Part shown: piece by piece, positions 35,727-43,994 of the stretch
How positions within the stretch are numbered: the stretch's first letter is position 1
Layout of the letters: the number at the start of each line of letters is the position of its first letter
Assembly: GCA_028291545.1 (NCBI GenBank)
Contig: JAQGHR010000123.1
Span: forward strand, 1 to 63,995
From: Planctomycetota bacterium
GTDB lineage: Bacteria > Planctomycetota > Planctomycetia > Isosphaerales > Isosphaeraceae
Length of the DNA: 63,995 nt
Direction: 5' to 3'
Notes under the pieces: model-generated
Databases searched by the model: none
What the model saw: only the letters and a program-made list of their open reading frames with translations
Told to the model about the DNA's origin: nothing
Made by a program: the position numbers and the translations under genes

Positions 35727-36668
35727 TCATGAGTTGAGCCTCCGATCCGGAACGCCACGAACCGCCGTCGCGAGGATCAGGACCAGCCTCGCCAGTTCCT
35801 TGCGGGATTCGCCGTCCAACCGCCTGGCTTCCTGAAGCTCGACCCGCTGGAAGCGAACATCCGATCCGGGTCTCGCCTGGCCCAGGCGGCCGAGATCGGC
35901 AGAGATCACGTGGCCGACGTGCGGATATCCGCCCATCGTGCCCCCGGCCGGGCCGAGGACGAGCGGCCAGCCCCCGGCAACCTGGATCGCGCCGGGCGCA
36001 ACCGGCGTGGAGAGTCGTTCCGGATCGACCTCCACATCAATCGGGTCGCCGTCCAGGCGAATCCCCATCCGGTCGGACTGGCGGCCGACGCGGAACGGGC
36101 AACGATCGAGGGCGCCCGGCTCGATCCGATCCGCGTCCGGCCCGTCGATATAGCGGATCGTGACGAGTTCGTCCGGCTCGATCCGCCCGAGGTCCGTCCA
36201 TCGATCGGGAATTTCGCCCGGCTCGGCCGGAAGGTTCTGCCCCGCGACCAGAGGTGTCTCGCTCGACCGACTTCGCATCCGTTCGGGCACGAGCCAGCCG
36301 CCGCGAACCGCGAGGTACGCTCGATATCCCGTCGCCGCCGCGCCGAGATGGAGGCGATCGCCCGCGCGAAGGGTCGTGGTCGCGGGACACGTCACTGCAT
36401 GCGCCTCTCCGTCCGCCCGATCGACGCGAGCCCGCATGGGTGCCCCGGCCAGCGCGACGGCCAGCGTCATCTCGGCTTCATAGATGCCGCCGAATCCGGT
36501 CAGCTCGACGACGGCACAATCCGACGAATTCCCCAGCATCGCGTTCGCGATCGCGGCCGACGCCGGATCGAACGGCCCGGAGGTCGGGACGCCCCAGGCG
36601 CGATAGCCGAATCGGCCACGATCCTGGACCGTCGCCACCGGGCCGGGGGCGATCACCCGGAGACTCAC
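35727..36668 (-). CDS. pxpC: 5-oxoprolinase subunit C (biotin-dependent carboxyltransferase family)
   Basis: 313 aa. Matches the KipA/PxpC family: MSLRVIAPGPVATVQDRGR, GVPTSGPFDPASAAIANAML, and near the end VLGPAGGTMGGYPHVGHV. With PxpA and PxpB it forms ATP-dependent 5-oxoproline hydrolase, which recycles pyroglutamate. GTG start at 36668 overlaps the pxpA stop (GTGA), so the two are coupled. Last gene of the operon. Confidence 0.9.
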   Translation of the reverse strand: MSLRVIAPGPVATVQDRGRFGYRAWGVPTSGPFDPASAAIANAMLGNSSDCAVVELTGFGGIYEAEMTLAVALAGAPMRARVDRADGEAHAVTCPATTTLRAGDRLHLGAAATGYRAYLAVRGGWLVPERMRSRSSETPLVAGQNLPAEPGEIPDRWTDLGRIEPDELVTIRYIDGPDADRIEPGALDRCPFRVGRQSDRMGIRLDGDPIDVEVDPERLSTPVAPGAIQVAGGWPLVLGPAGGTMGGYPHVGHVISADLGRLGQARPGSDVRFQRVELQEARRLDGESRKELARLVLILATAVRGVPDRRLNS

Positions 36669-37381
36669 GTCGCAAATCCCCGAACCGTGATGCCGTGGCG
36701 ATCAAGTGTGGCCCGCACCAGGTCGGCCAGCGCGACCGATTCGGGGTTGTCTCCATGGAGACAAAGCGTCTTGACCCGGCCAGAGCGGACGAGCCGGAGA
36801 ACCTGTTCGGCGATCGCTTCCGGATCATGCAAGATCGCGCCCGGCTGATCTCGCGGGATGAGGCGGCCGTCCTCGCGATAGCCCCGATCGGCGAAGCCTT
36901 CGGCGACGAACCGGACGCCGGCAGCGCCGGCCGCTCTCTGCACGTCTCCGCCCGGCAATCCCAGCACCGGAAGCCCGAGCGAGGCGGCGCCGGAGACGAT
37001 CCCGTCGGCGATTTCCGGGTCGCGCTGCGCCTGGTTGTACAGAGCGCCGTGAGGTTTGAGGAAGCGAATCCGCTCGCCGACCTCCGCCGCCATCTGCGAA
37101 AGGGCCTCGCATTGTTCAAGGATCAGGGACGCGACCTCGTCGCGATTCATGGCCATTTCGCGACGGCCGAACCCCTCGCGATCGGGGTAGCCCGGATGCG
37201 CGCCGAGGGAAATTCCCCGGGCGATCGCGGCTCGCAGTGTCGGGAGGATGGTCGCGCGATCACCGGCATGGAACCCGCACGAAAGACTGGCCGAACTCAC
37301 GCGAGAAATCAGGGCCGCATCCCACGGGAAGCCCTCGCCGAGATCCGCGTTCAGGTCGATGGTTATGGCCGCGACCGGCAT
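36665..37381 (-). CDS. pxpA: 5-oxoprolinase subunit A (LamB/YcsF family)
   Basis: 238 aa. DLNADLGEGFPWD at the N terminus, SCGFHAGD with the metal His, GAHPGYPDREGFGRR, FLKPHGALYNQ and LCLHGDNP are the family signature. It is the metal-binding subunit that releases glutamate. The gene starts 4 nt after the rhomboid stop and ends overlapping pxpC, so the order is rhomboid-pxpA-pxpC. Confidence 0.92.
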   Translation of the reverse strand: MPVAAITIDLNADLGEGFPWDAALISRVSSASLSCGFHAGDRATILPTLRAAIARGISLGAHPGYPDREGFGRREMAMNRDEVASLILEQCEALSQMAAEVGERIRFLKPHGALYNQAQRDPEIADGIVSGAASLGLPVLGLPGGDVQRAAGAAGVRFVAEGFADRGYREDGRLIPRDQPGAILHDPEAIAEQVLRLVRSGRVKTLCLHGDNPESVALADLVRATLDRHGITVRGFAT

Positions 37382-37385
37382 GGCG

Positions 37386-38645
37386 CTAATCCTCGCCTTC
37401 CAGCTCCAGCACGCCGTCTTCGCGCATCTTTTCCGCCTGCCGGATCATCCCCACGCGGGCCGCTTCGAGCTGGCCGCTCAGGGTGCCTTCGGGGATCTCC
37501 GCCAGGACGCGGAGGGCGGCCACCGGCTTCTGGCGATCGCGCAACAGGACCTGGGCGAGCTTCAGCCGCATCTTCGTCGCCGACTCGGGGTACTTGCGGC
37601 AGTAGTCTCGCATCAGGGGCAAGGAGTCCACCTCGGCCTTGCGGGCGTGCATGGCCTTGATCCGATCCAGCAGCTCGTGGGCCGGCGGCCAGTCGGCCAG
37701 GGTCCGCGCCGAGCGGTCGTAAAAGGAGATCGCCGCTGCATAGTCGCCCATGTCGATGAGCTTGCCCAGCTTCTTCGAAGCCGCCGCCGCCCGATCTTCA
37801 TCGCTGAACTCGTCCCCGCCGTCGCGACCCGCAGTGACCTGATGCCGCGGCGCTCGCTCGGCCTTCTTCTGCCGATCGAGCTGCTCGCCACGCCGCTTCC
37901 AGTCCTTCGCGAGCCTGCGGTTCTTCTTCCACAACGAAATGACGTCCCAGCCCTCGCAATCGACCAGCTTGAGCTTGAGCATTCCGAGACCGATGACCGT
38001 GCCCCAGAGCGCCCCCGAGAGGTGCCCCAACTCCGTGACCGCCGCCCGGCCGGTCAAGCCGCTCAGGAACAGCCCGAGCACCTGCTCCGCGATGTAAAAC
38101 GCCGCCACCCAGACGTATTTCACGTCGAACTGATTGACGAACACGCGGAAACCGAACCACAAGATCCACGTGCAATTGACCTCGTTATGCGGGGCCCAAA
38201 CCATGCAGATGGCCAGTAAACCAAAGATGACCGCCGAGGCCCCCACCGCGCTGCCCGTCAGGCCGGAGCGCAGCAGCAGCGTCTGGGTCAGCGCCCCGTG
38301 CAGGGTGCCGATCAGCAGATAGATCAGCAGAAAGCGGATCATCCCCAGCTTCCCCTCGACCACCAGGCCGAACGCCCAGAGGAAGACCATATTTCCAACG
38401 AGGTGGCCGATCCCGATGTGCAGGAAGTTGTGCGTGACCCACTGGATCGGGTGCAACCCGTCGCCGAGCGTCAGCGCGAATCGGTCGTACAGCGTCGCCG
38501 ACGCGATCTCATTCCCCTCCTCGTCCACGTGGTGGGAATGCGGCGGGACGAGGAAGAACAGGACCGTGTTCAGGACGATCATCGCCACAGTGGCCTTGGG
38601 CCAGTGGTAGATCGGAGCGTCGGTCCCCATCGGAATGATGAGCAT
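37386..38645 (-). CDS. rhomboid family intramembrane serine protease with soluble C-terminal domain
   Basis: 419 aa. Six-helix rhomboid core: His76/His81 and Asn85 in THNFLHIGIGHLVGNM, the nucleophile Ser137 in GSAVGASAVIFG and catalytic His208 in ELGHLSGALWG. The usual GxSG is GASA here. After residue 225 comes a cytosolic, charged and TPR-like domain (about 195 aa). AAGGA is 8 nt before the ATG at 38645. It interrupts the pxpB-pxpA order, with 4 nt to pxpA and 96 nt from pxpB, so it is transcribed with them. Confidence 0.87.
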   Translation of the reverse strand: MLIIPMGTDAPIYHWPKATVAMIVLNTVLFFLVPPHSHHVDEEGNEIASATLYDRFALTLGDGLHPIQWVTHNFLHIGIGHLVGNMVFLWAFGLVVEGKLGMIRFLLIYLLIGTLHGALTQTLLLRSGLTGSAVGASAVIFGLLAICMVWAPHNEVNCTWILWFGFRVFVNQFDVKYVWVAAFYIAEQVLGLFLSGLTGRAAVTELGHLSGALWGTVIGLGMLKLKLVDCEGWDVISLWKKNRRLAKDWKRRGEQLDRQKKAERAPRHQVTAGRDGGDEFSDEDRAAAASKKLGKLIDMGDYAAAISFYDRSARTLADWPPAHELLDRIKAMHARKAEVDSLPLMRDYCRKYPESATKMRLKLAQVLLRDRQKPVAALRVLAEIPEGTLSGQLEAARVGMIRQAEKMREDGVLELEGED

Positions 38646-38741
38646 GTCGCGATCCTTCCCTTGGCATCGGGACACCGATCGTACGCGAGTCGCACTATAC
38701 CCGGATCAGCCCGACGATCCCAGGGTGCGAGCCACGGAGCC

Positions 38742-39395
38742 TCACGCGAGCCATTCGCCTTCTCGTTCCGAATATTCCGCTCGATCCATCGGAACGAACC
38801 GGAGACGATCCCCCGCGCGGATCGGGAAGAACTCCCGATCGGCATCGACAATGCGTAGCGGGGTCCGCCCCAGCAGATGCCACCCGCCCGGCGACTCGCC
38901 GGGATACACGCCCGTCTGCCGGCCCGCGATCGCCACCGAGCCCGCCGGGACCCGCGTCCGGGGCTGATCGCGGCGAGCCAACCCCGACAACTCCGGCGCG
39001 AGGTCTCCCGCATAAGGAAATCCCGGCAGGAATCCCACCGCCAGCACGCGATACTCCCGGCCGGAATGCAAGGAAATCACCTCGTCGACCGACTTTCCCA
39101 CCCGCTCAGCGACCTCGCGCAGGTCCTCACCATCATAGAGAACCGGCAGGACGCGCAATCGACCGATCGCACCCGACGCGATCGGCGGGGTCAGGGCCGC
39201 GAGATCCTGCGCGAGGGCCTCCAGTTTCACACGCTCCGGATCGGCAAAGACGCCGACGGCCCGATAGGCCAGCACGACGTCGAGCACGCCCGGAAGGTCG
39301 GCCCCCAGGGTCGCCTCGGCCCAGTCGCGGGCCTCGGCCTCGGAGCCGAACCGGGCGAGGAACCCGCGATCGCCCAGGGGGTCGAGCGCGATCAT
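38742..39395 (-). CDS. pxpB: 5-oxoprolinase subunit B (KipI / allophanate hydrolase subunit 1 family)
   Basis: 217 aa. Family marks: LYDGEDLREVAERVGKS, VLAVGFLPGFPYAGDL, then PRTRVPAGSVAIAGRQTGVY, and SPGGWHLLGRTPLRI. It works with PxpC. ATG at 39395 overlaps the stop of the selenoprotein gene by 4 nt (ATGA), coupling the two. The reader should treat this as the second gene of the operon that continues with rhomboid, pxpA and pxpC. Confidence 0.92.
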   Translation of the reverse strand: MIALDPLGDRGFLARFGSEAEARDWAEATLGADLPGVLDVVLAYRAVGVFADPERVKLEALAQDLAALTPPIASGAIGRLRVLPVLYDGEDLREVAERVGKSVDEVISLHSGREYRVLAVGFLPGFPYAGDLAPELSGLARRDQPRTRVPAGSVAIAGRQTGVYPGESPGGWHLLGRTPLRIVDADREFFPIRAGDRLRFVPMDRAEYSEREGEWLA

Positions 39396-39988
39396 CCGGG
39401 CGTCTCCTCGGCCTTCGCCCACCAGCCGGGGATCGTCGCGAAGTAGTTCGGGTCTTCGAGCCCGAACGCGTCGGCCACGCGATTGAAGAAGGCGAACATC
39501 GCGGTGATATACACCGCCTCCGCGATCTGCGGATCGGTCCATCCGACCGAGCGCAAGGCCTCGACGTCGTCGTCCGTCGTCTTGTAGGCGTGCTTCGTGA
39601 CGAGCTCGACGAACCTCATCAACGCGCGCTCATTCTCCGGGATCGGCGCGGCGGCGATATCGGCCCGCGCGAGGCATGCCTGGACGTCGGAGTTGGGGTC
39701 CTGCAACTGCAGGAAGTACGCATGACTCCCGGTTCAGTACGGGCACAAGTTCAGGGCCGAGACCAGCGTGGCGATCATCTCCTTGATCCGCCTCGACAGG
39801 TGCCCCTCGGAGAAATGCACCCGGTCGGACATATTCACCACGTCCCGAAAGAAGTCCGGCCGCAGACTGAAGCATTTCAGGATTCCCGGCACCTCGGGCC
39901 GACCCGGATTGGCCGCGAACCATTCCTCGTAGGCCGTCGCCGCGTCGCCCGTGGCTTCGGATTCCTTCACCCAGCGGATTCTCGCCAT
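39392..39988 (-). CDS. AhpD/carboxymuconolactone decarboxylase-type peroxidase, putative selenoprotein (CxxU)
   Basis: 198 aa if the in-frame TGA at 39734-39736 is read as selenocysteine. Both halves are in the same frame and continuous: IKEMIATLVSALNLCPY, then TGA, then TGSHAYFLQLQDP. Geometry equals the AhpD active site: Glu70, x11, Cys82, x2, Sec85, x3, His89, the same spacing as Glu118, Cys130, Cys133, His137 of M. tuberculosis AhpD. So Sec would be the nucleophile. A bSECIS hairpin follows. The gene starts at ATG 39988 and its stop overlaps pxpB (ATGA). Alternatives are a nonsense mutation or sequencing error. Confidence 0.82.
39688..39731 (-). promoter_or_regulatory. bacterial SECIS element
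   Basis: Reading from the TGA on the minus strand, an upper stem of 6 bp (UCCUGC / GCAGGA, 39699-39714) closes a loop AGUU beginning 26 nt after the TGA. A lower stem (offsets 3-9 with 41-46) with one bulge encloses it. This satisfies the general bSECIS rules (short apical loop with an early G, 16-37 nt from UGA). Confidence 0.75.
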
Positions 39989-40069
39989 GGTTCAACCTTG
40001 GGTGTGCTAGCATGCATGAGAAGGCAGTGGCTCCTAGAAGCATATCCCATCTCCGATCGGAGCGGAACC

Positions 40070-41221
40070 ATGGCGCCCGTTGTTCTCCTGCTCGGCGTCT
40101 TTCTGGTCGTGCCTCAGGATTCCGCCGCCGACACGATCACCCTCCGCGACGGCAAGATCCTCCTCGGTCAGGTCGTCGAGCCGGCCCCGAGGGGAAAGCT
40201 CGTCGTCATCGTCCGCCGGGCCTGGGCCGAGAAGGCAATGCCGGCGCGATACAAGACCTGGCAGACAGTGGAGGCTCCCGCGGTCAAGAGGTCGCGATCG
40301 GAGCGGATGGCGCGCCTGGAAGCCTGGAAGCGAGAACGCGGGAACGAGCCCAACGATACAATCCTCGGTTGGATCGATCCCGAGATCGCTCGATTGAAGG
40401 CCGAGGCGGATACACCGCCCTTGATGGTGGTTTCGCTCAATCGAACCGAGGTCAAGGCGATCACGCGCCGTCCGCCCCAGGTCGCCCGGATGCTCCGGCA
40501 AGCCTGGCGGGCCGGGTTTATTGACGCGGAGACGAAGCCGGTGGCCGACCTGACCTCCGCGCTCGACGGGCGAGGGTTCGTCATGACGGGCGTCGATTCG
40601 GCTCCCATCGACGACCTCCTTCCCCTGCCCGCCGAGACCGAGCCCCACTGGAAGGCCCGTCGCGCGGCGACCGAAGTGGCCCAGGATCGTTCCCTGCGCT
40701 TCATCCGCTACCAGGGCCTCCTCTTGCCCGAAGGCACGCCCGGCGAACCCATCAACGCAACGGGCGCCCTCGGCGGTCTGATGAAGTCGCTTCTGGGCGA
40801 GGAGGCGGCCGAAGATCCTCTGGTCGCGAAGGGTCGCGAGGCCGCCTCGAAGGGTCGGGTCGGCCTGCTCGTGACGAGGCTGGATACCGCCGAGGATCTC
40901 TCCGGCGTGAAGGTGGAAATCACCCTGTACGCCCGCCTGAATGGCGATCGCTGGGAGCGTGCCGCCTCCCGTACCGTGAACGTTCGCGGCGACGATGTCC
41001 AGCGCAACGCCGGCGCGAACATCGCCGCCGACCCGCAGGTGCAGACCGTGTTCAAGACGATCGAGGGATTGGGTCTGGCCGTACCCGAGGATCTCAAGCA
41101 AAAGAGCCTGAACATCGGCGCCGCGACCCAAAAGGCTTTGGGGATGGCGAGGACGGCGATTCAGCCGGACCTGGATGCGCTGGAGTTGCCGGTGGGGAAC
41201 GCGGCAGCGAGGGCCAGGTAG
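40070..41221 (+). CDS. secreted hypothetical protein
   Basis: 383 aa. Signal peptide (1-20), then a strand-rich head with TITLRDGKILLGQVVEP, which resembles the opening of other planctomycete secreted proteins, a charged helical stretch, and a C-terminal domain with GRVGLLVTRLDTAEDLSGVK then EITLYARLNGDRWERAASR. No enzyme motif. ATG at 40070 has GGAG 7 nt upstream. Divergent from the selenoprotein operon, so the 81-nt gap probably holds both promoters. Confidence 0.6.
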   Translation: MAPVVLLLGVFLVVPQDSAADTITLRDGKILLGQVVEPAPRGKLVVIVRRAWAEKAMPARYKTWQTVEAPAVKRSRSERMARLEAWKRERGNEPNDTILGWIDPEIARLKAEADTPPLMVVSLNRTEVKAITRRPPQVARMLRQAWRAGFIDAETKPVADLTSALDGRGFVMTGVDSAPIDDLLPLPAETEPHWKARRAATEVAQDRSLRFIRYQGLLLPEGTPGEPINATGALGGLMKSLLGEEAAEDPLVAKGREAASKGRVGLLVTRLDTAEDLSGVKVEITLYARLNGDRWERAASRTVNVRGDDVQRNAGANIAADPQVQTVFKTIEGLGLAVPEDLKQKSLNIGAATQKALGMARTAIQPDLDALELPVGNAAARAR

Positions 41222-41284
41222 TCTCGTCGCCACGGTCTCGCGCGCTGCATTATCCACAACCTGGACCGTACTCGCCCTCGTTTT

Positions 41285-41362
41285 GGGTGCCACTGGCAGC
41301 TCGCCTGCCAGTGTCAGCGACACTTGGCCAAGACACTGGCAGGCGAGCTGCCAGTGGCACCC
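41285..41362. repeat. perfect 31-bp extragenic palindrome, copy 1
   Basis: Arms 41285-41315 and 41332-41362 are perfectly complementary over 31 bp with a 16-nt spacer. It lies between the hypothetical gene (stop 41221) and the convergent glycosyltransferase (stop 41435). The same sequence core recurs at 53174-53260, so it is a dispersed element and may also serve as terminator. Confidence 0.75.
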
Positions 41363-41434
41363 GGCGACGGAACCACGCGGGTCCCGGTGTAGCCCGGAAT
41401 CACGCAATTTACCGACTGCGAATGTTCATCCTTT

Positions 41435-42904
41435 CTATCGCCTGACGTTGCGGGCCCAGTACAGCCGTAATCCTCGTACGTCCCGGTTAGAGACGTTTCG
41501 GTTGTGGCTCGTCAAGACCTCGGGGACATCACCAAGCGGCGCTTCGCCGCGGCGAGATGCAACGAAGACCACCGTACCGGGATTGTCGCCCAGCGCGTCG
41601 AACAACACCTCGTCCGAATCGGACATCGGGATGACCTTTCGGCCATCCACAAGGTAATACCTTGCGACCTCGAACTCGAAATTTCGACCCGGCGTCGGCG
41701 AGATTACAACGACAGGAGCCCCTGGCGAATCCCGGGCGAGGATGAGCGCGGCACGCCGCCAGTCGGCCTTGACCCCTTGATCGTCCCCGATCGACAGCAC
41801 GGCCATGGTCATGACGAACTGCACCAGATAGCCGCCGATCAACGCCGCGGTCACCCGTCCCAGGCTTGCGACCCCGCGCGCAACCAGGATGAGATACGCC
41901 GGGGCCACGAAGACGTTATAGCGCGAAGGGCCGAAGATCGGATGGCTCACCAGAGAATAGGCGTACAGAACGATGGGAGGAATCGCCAGCCAAACCACCA
42001 GCGGCCAGGCCGTCGCCGGCTTGGGATAACGCGAGAGCCCACGAATGGGGCGGAGTCCGAGGAAGAGAAGCCCGAGGAACACGATCAGGACTCTTGAATC
42101 CCCCCCCGTGAAGCCGATCGGCACACCGAGCAGGAACTTGATCGGCAGCCGGCCCGTGGTGAATTCCGGCGCGTGGTCGAAGTAATGTCTGATCCAGGGG
42201 GCAACAAGTGCCGCCGCCGCGATGTGGATCATGAGCCAGGATCTGGGGCCGAGCCGGGTTCGACTCCGGTCGATCACCCATCCCATCCCCAGCGCCAGCA
42301 CCATCAAAAGCGCGAGCGGATGCGAATAGATCATCGCGCTGAGGAGCACGGCCTGGAGGACCATTCGGGGACGTGTTGACCTCTCGCGAAATCGGAGCAG
42401 GTTCCACCAGGCGAGGCACGTCAAGAGCACCAGCAGCGAATACATCCGGGTCTCGCGCGAGTATTCGATCATGAGCGGACTGCACGCCGCGAAGAAGGCC
42501 GACCAGAGCGCGGTGTCCGCGCCTCCAACCTGGCGACCGATCTTGAAGACAACGGCGACCGTCAAGATCCCGAACACCGCGCTCAACGAACGGGCCGCAT
42601 ACTCGCTCGTTCCGAACACGCGGACCCATCCCTGAAGCAGCAGCGGATGCAGAGGAGCCCGGGTTGCATCGGTCTCCTTGAGTAATCGGAACAGTGCGGC
42701 AGGATCCGGCGACCGAGCCAGCCTCATACTGACGACTTCGTCGTACCAGAAGCTCTGACCGCCCAGTTCTTCAAAGCGAATCCATGCTGAGAGCGCGAGA
42801 ATCGCAGCAAGCGTCCCCCAGATCGCCCATCGACGCCAGCCCCGGATGGGACCTTGAGGTTGAGACTCCACCCCGCCCGCGTTATCCTGGGGCGAGACCG
42901 GCAC
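41435..42904 (-). CDS. family GT39/PMT-type membrane glycosyltransferase
   Basis: 489 aa, polytopic GT-C enzyme using a lipid-linked sugar donor, probably for protein or glycan transfer at the outside face. Early loop: IRFEELGGQSFWYDEVVSMR carries the acidic catalytic motif after the first helix, then EYSRETRMYSLLVLLTCLA; about 10 helices follow and a periplasmic tail. The frame stays open to a TTG at 43009, but that lies 47 nt inside the divergent fabI gene, so I use the GTG at 42904. The start is uncertain. Confidence 0.8.
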   Translation of the reverse strand: MPVSPQDNAGGVESQPQGPIRGWRRWAIWGTLAAILALSAWIRFEELGGQSFWYDEVVSMRLARSPDPAALFRLLKETDATRAPLHPLLLQGWVRVFGTSEYAARSLSAVFGILTVAVVFKIGRQVGGADTALWSAFFAACSPLMIEYSRETRMYSLLVLLTCLAWWNLLRFRERSTRPRMVLQAVLLSAMIYSHPLALLMVLALGMGWVIDRSRTRLGPRSWLMIHIAAAALVAPWIRHYFDHAPEFTTGRLPIKFLLGVPIGFTGGDSRVLIVFLGLLFLGLRPIRGLSRYPKPATAWPLVVWLAIPPIVLYAYSLVSHPIFGPSRYNVFVAPAYLILVARGVASLGRVTAALIGGYLVQFVMTMAVLSIGDDQGVKADWRRAALILARDSPGAPVVVISPTPGRNFEFEVARYYLVDGRKVIPMSDSDEVLFDALGDNPGTVVFVASRRGEAPLGDVPEVLTSHNRNVSNRDVRGLRLYWARNVRR

Positions 42905-42962
42905 CGGAGGGGCGTCGCCCTCGGAGATGATCGGCGGCGGAGAGTCGAAAAGGGGCGATTCG

Positions 42963-43769
42963 ATGGGATTGTTCTCGGGGAAAAAAGGCCTCGTGCTGGG
43001 CGTCGCCAATGACTATAGCATCGCCTGGGCGATCAGCAAAAAGTGCCTCGACGAAGGCGCGGAGATCGGATTCACGCATCTGCCCGGCGAGAAGATGGAG
43101 CGACGCGTCCGCAGGACCATCCCGGCCGAGACCAGGCTCGTCACCCCATGCGACGTGGGTAAGGACGAGGATATCGCCCGAGTGTTCGCCGAGGCGAGAG
43201 AGACCTACGGCTCCCTCGATTTCGTACTGCACTCGATCGCCTTCGCGCCGATTGAAGACCTGCGGTGCGGGTTCGTCAACTGTAGCCGAGAGGGGTTCAA
43301 GCTCGCGATGGACATCTCCGTCTACTCGCTGGCCCTCGTCGCTCGCCATGCGGCCGAGAGCATGCCCAACGGGGGTGCCATCGAGACGCTCACGTACTTC
43401 GGCGGCGAGAAAGTTGTCTCCGGCTACAACATGATGGGCGTCTGCAAGGCGGCACTGGATGCGGCGGTGAAGTATCTGGCCTACGATCTCGGCCCGAAGA
43501 AGATCCGCGTAAACGCCCTCTCCGCCGGCCCGGTGAAGACCCTGGCGGCGTCGGCGGTCGGGGATTCGGACAAGCTCGCCGGACTGTACGAGGCCGTCTC
43601 GCCCCTGGGCCGCAACGTCGAGCGCGAGGAGGTCGGTTCCGCCGGGATGTTCCTGCTCTCGGATCTCGCCAGCGGCATCAGCGGCGAGATCCTCCACGTC
43701 GATTGCGGCTACAACGCCATGGGCTCGCCGGGGCGGGCGATCGAGGCGGCGAAGGAAGGAAAGGTCTGA
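42963..43769 (+). CDS. fabI: enoyl-[acyl-carrier-protein] reductase (NADH)
   Basis: 268 aa, last step of fatty-acid elongation. N terminus MGLFSGKKGLVLGVANDYS is typical FabI. The catalytic Tyr-x6-Lys pair is in SGYNMMGVCKAALDA (in place of SDR Tyr-x3-Lys), and LHSIAFAP is the family turn. AAGGGG is 9 nt upstream of the ATG. Divergent from the glycosyltransferase with an ambiguous 58-nt gap. Confidence 0.93.
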   Translation: MGLFSGKKGLVLGVANDYSIAWAISKKCLDEGAEIGFTHLPGEKMERRVRRTIPAETRLVTPCDVGKDEDIARVFAEARETYGSLDFVLHSIAFAPIEDLRCGFVNCSREGFKLAMDISVYSLALVARHAAESMPNGGAIETLTYFGGEKVVSGYNMMGVCKAALDAAVKYLAYDLGPKKIRVNALSAGPVKTLAASAVGDSDKLAGLYEAVSPLGRNVEREEVGSAGMFLLSDLASGISGEILHVDCGYNAMGSPGRAIEAAKEGKV

Positions 43770-43994
43770 CGCGTCTTCCGGGAATCTCCTGATCGTGCCG
43801 GCTGGCCTTCCTTCACGGGCCATTTATGCCGCCGCTTCCTCCAGGGTCGCTGGATCTGCGCCAGAGTTTCGTTGCAACGGCCGGGGACGGGGAGGTTGCG
43901 ATATGCCCTTCCCCGCTTTACTCCTCCCTGCCCGTCGTGAAGGAGAGTCTCCGTCGTCCGCGTGGAACCCAGTCCCGGAGTTGAGGAGTGGTCC

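Noticed and set aside
39392..39706. Treating 39392-39706 and 39734-39988 as two separate genes or a plain pseudogene
   Set aside because: The same frame continues without loss across one TGA placed on the catalytic Cys, followed by a bSECIS-like hairpin; one selenoprotein gene fits better.
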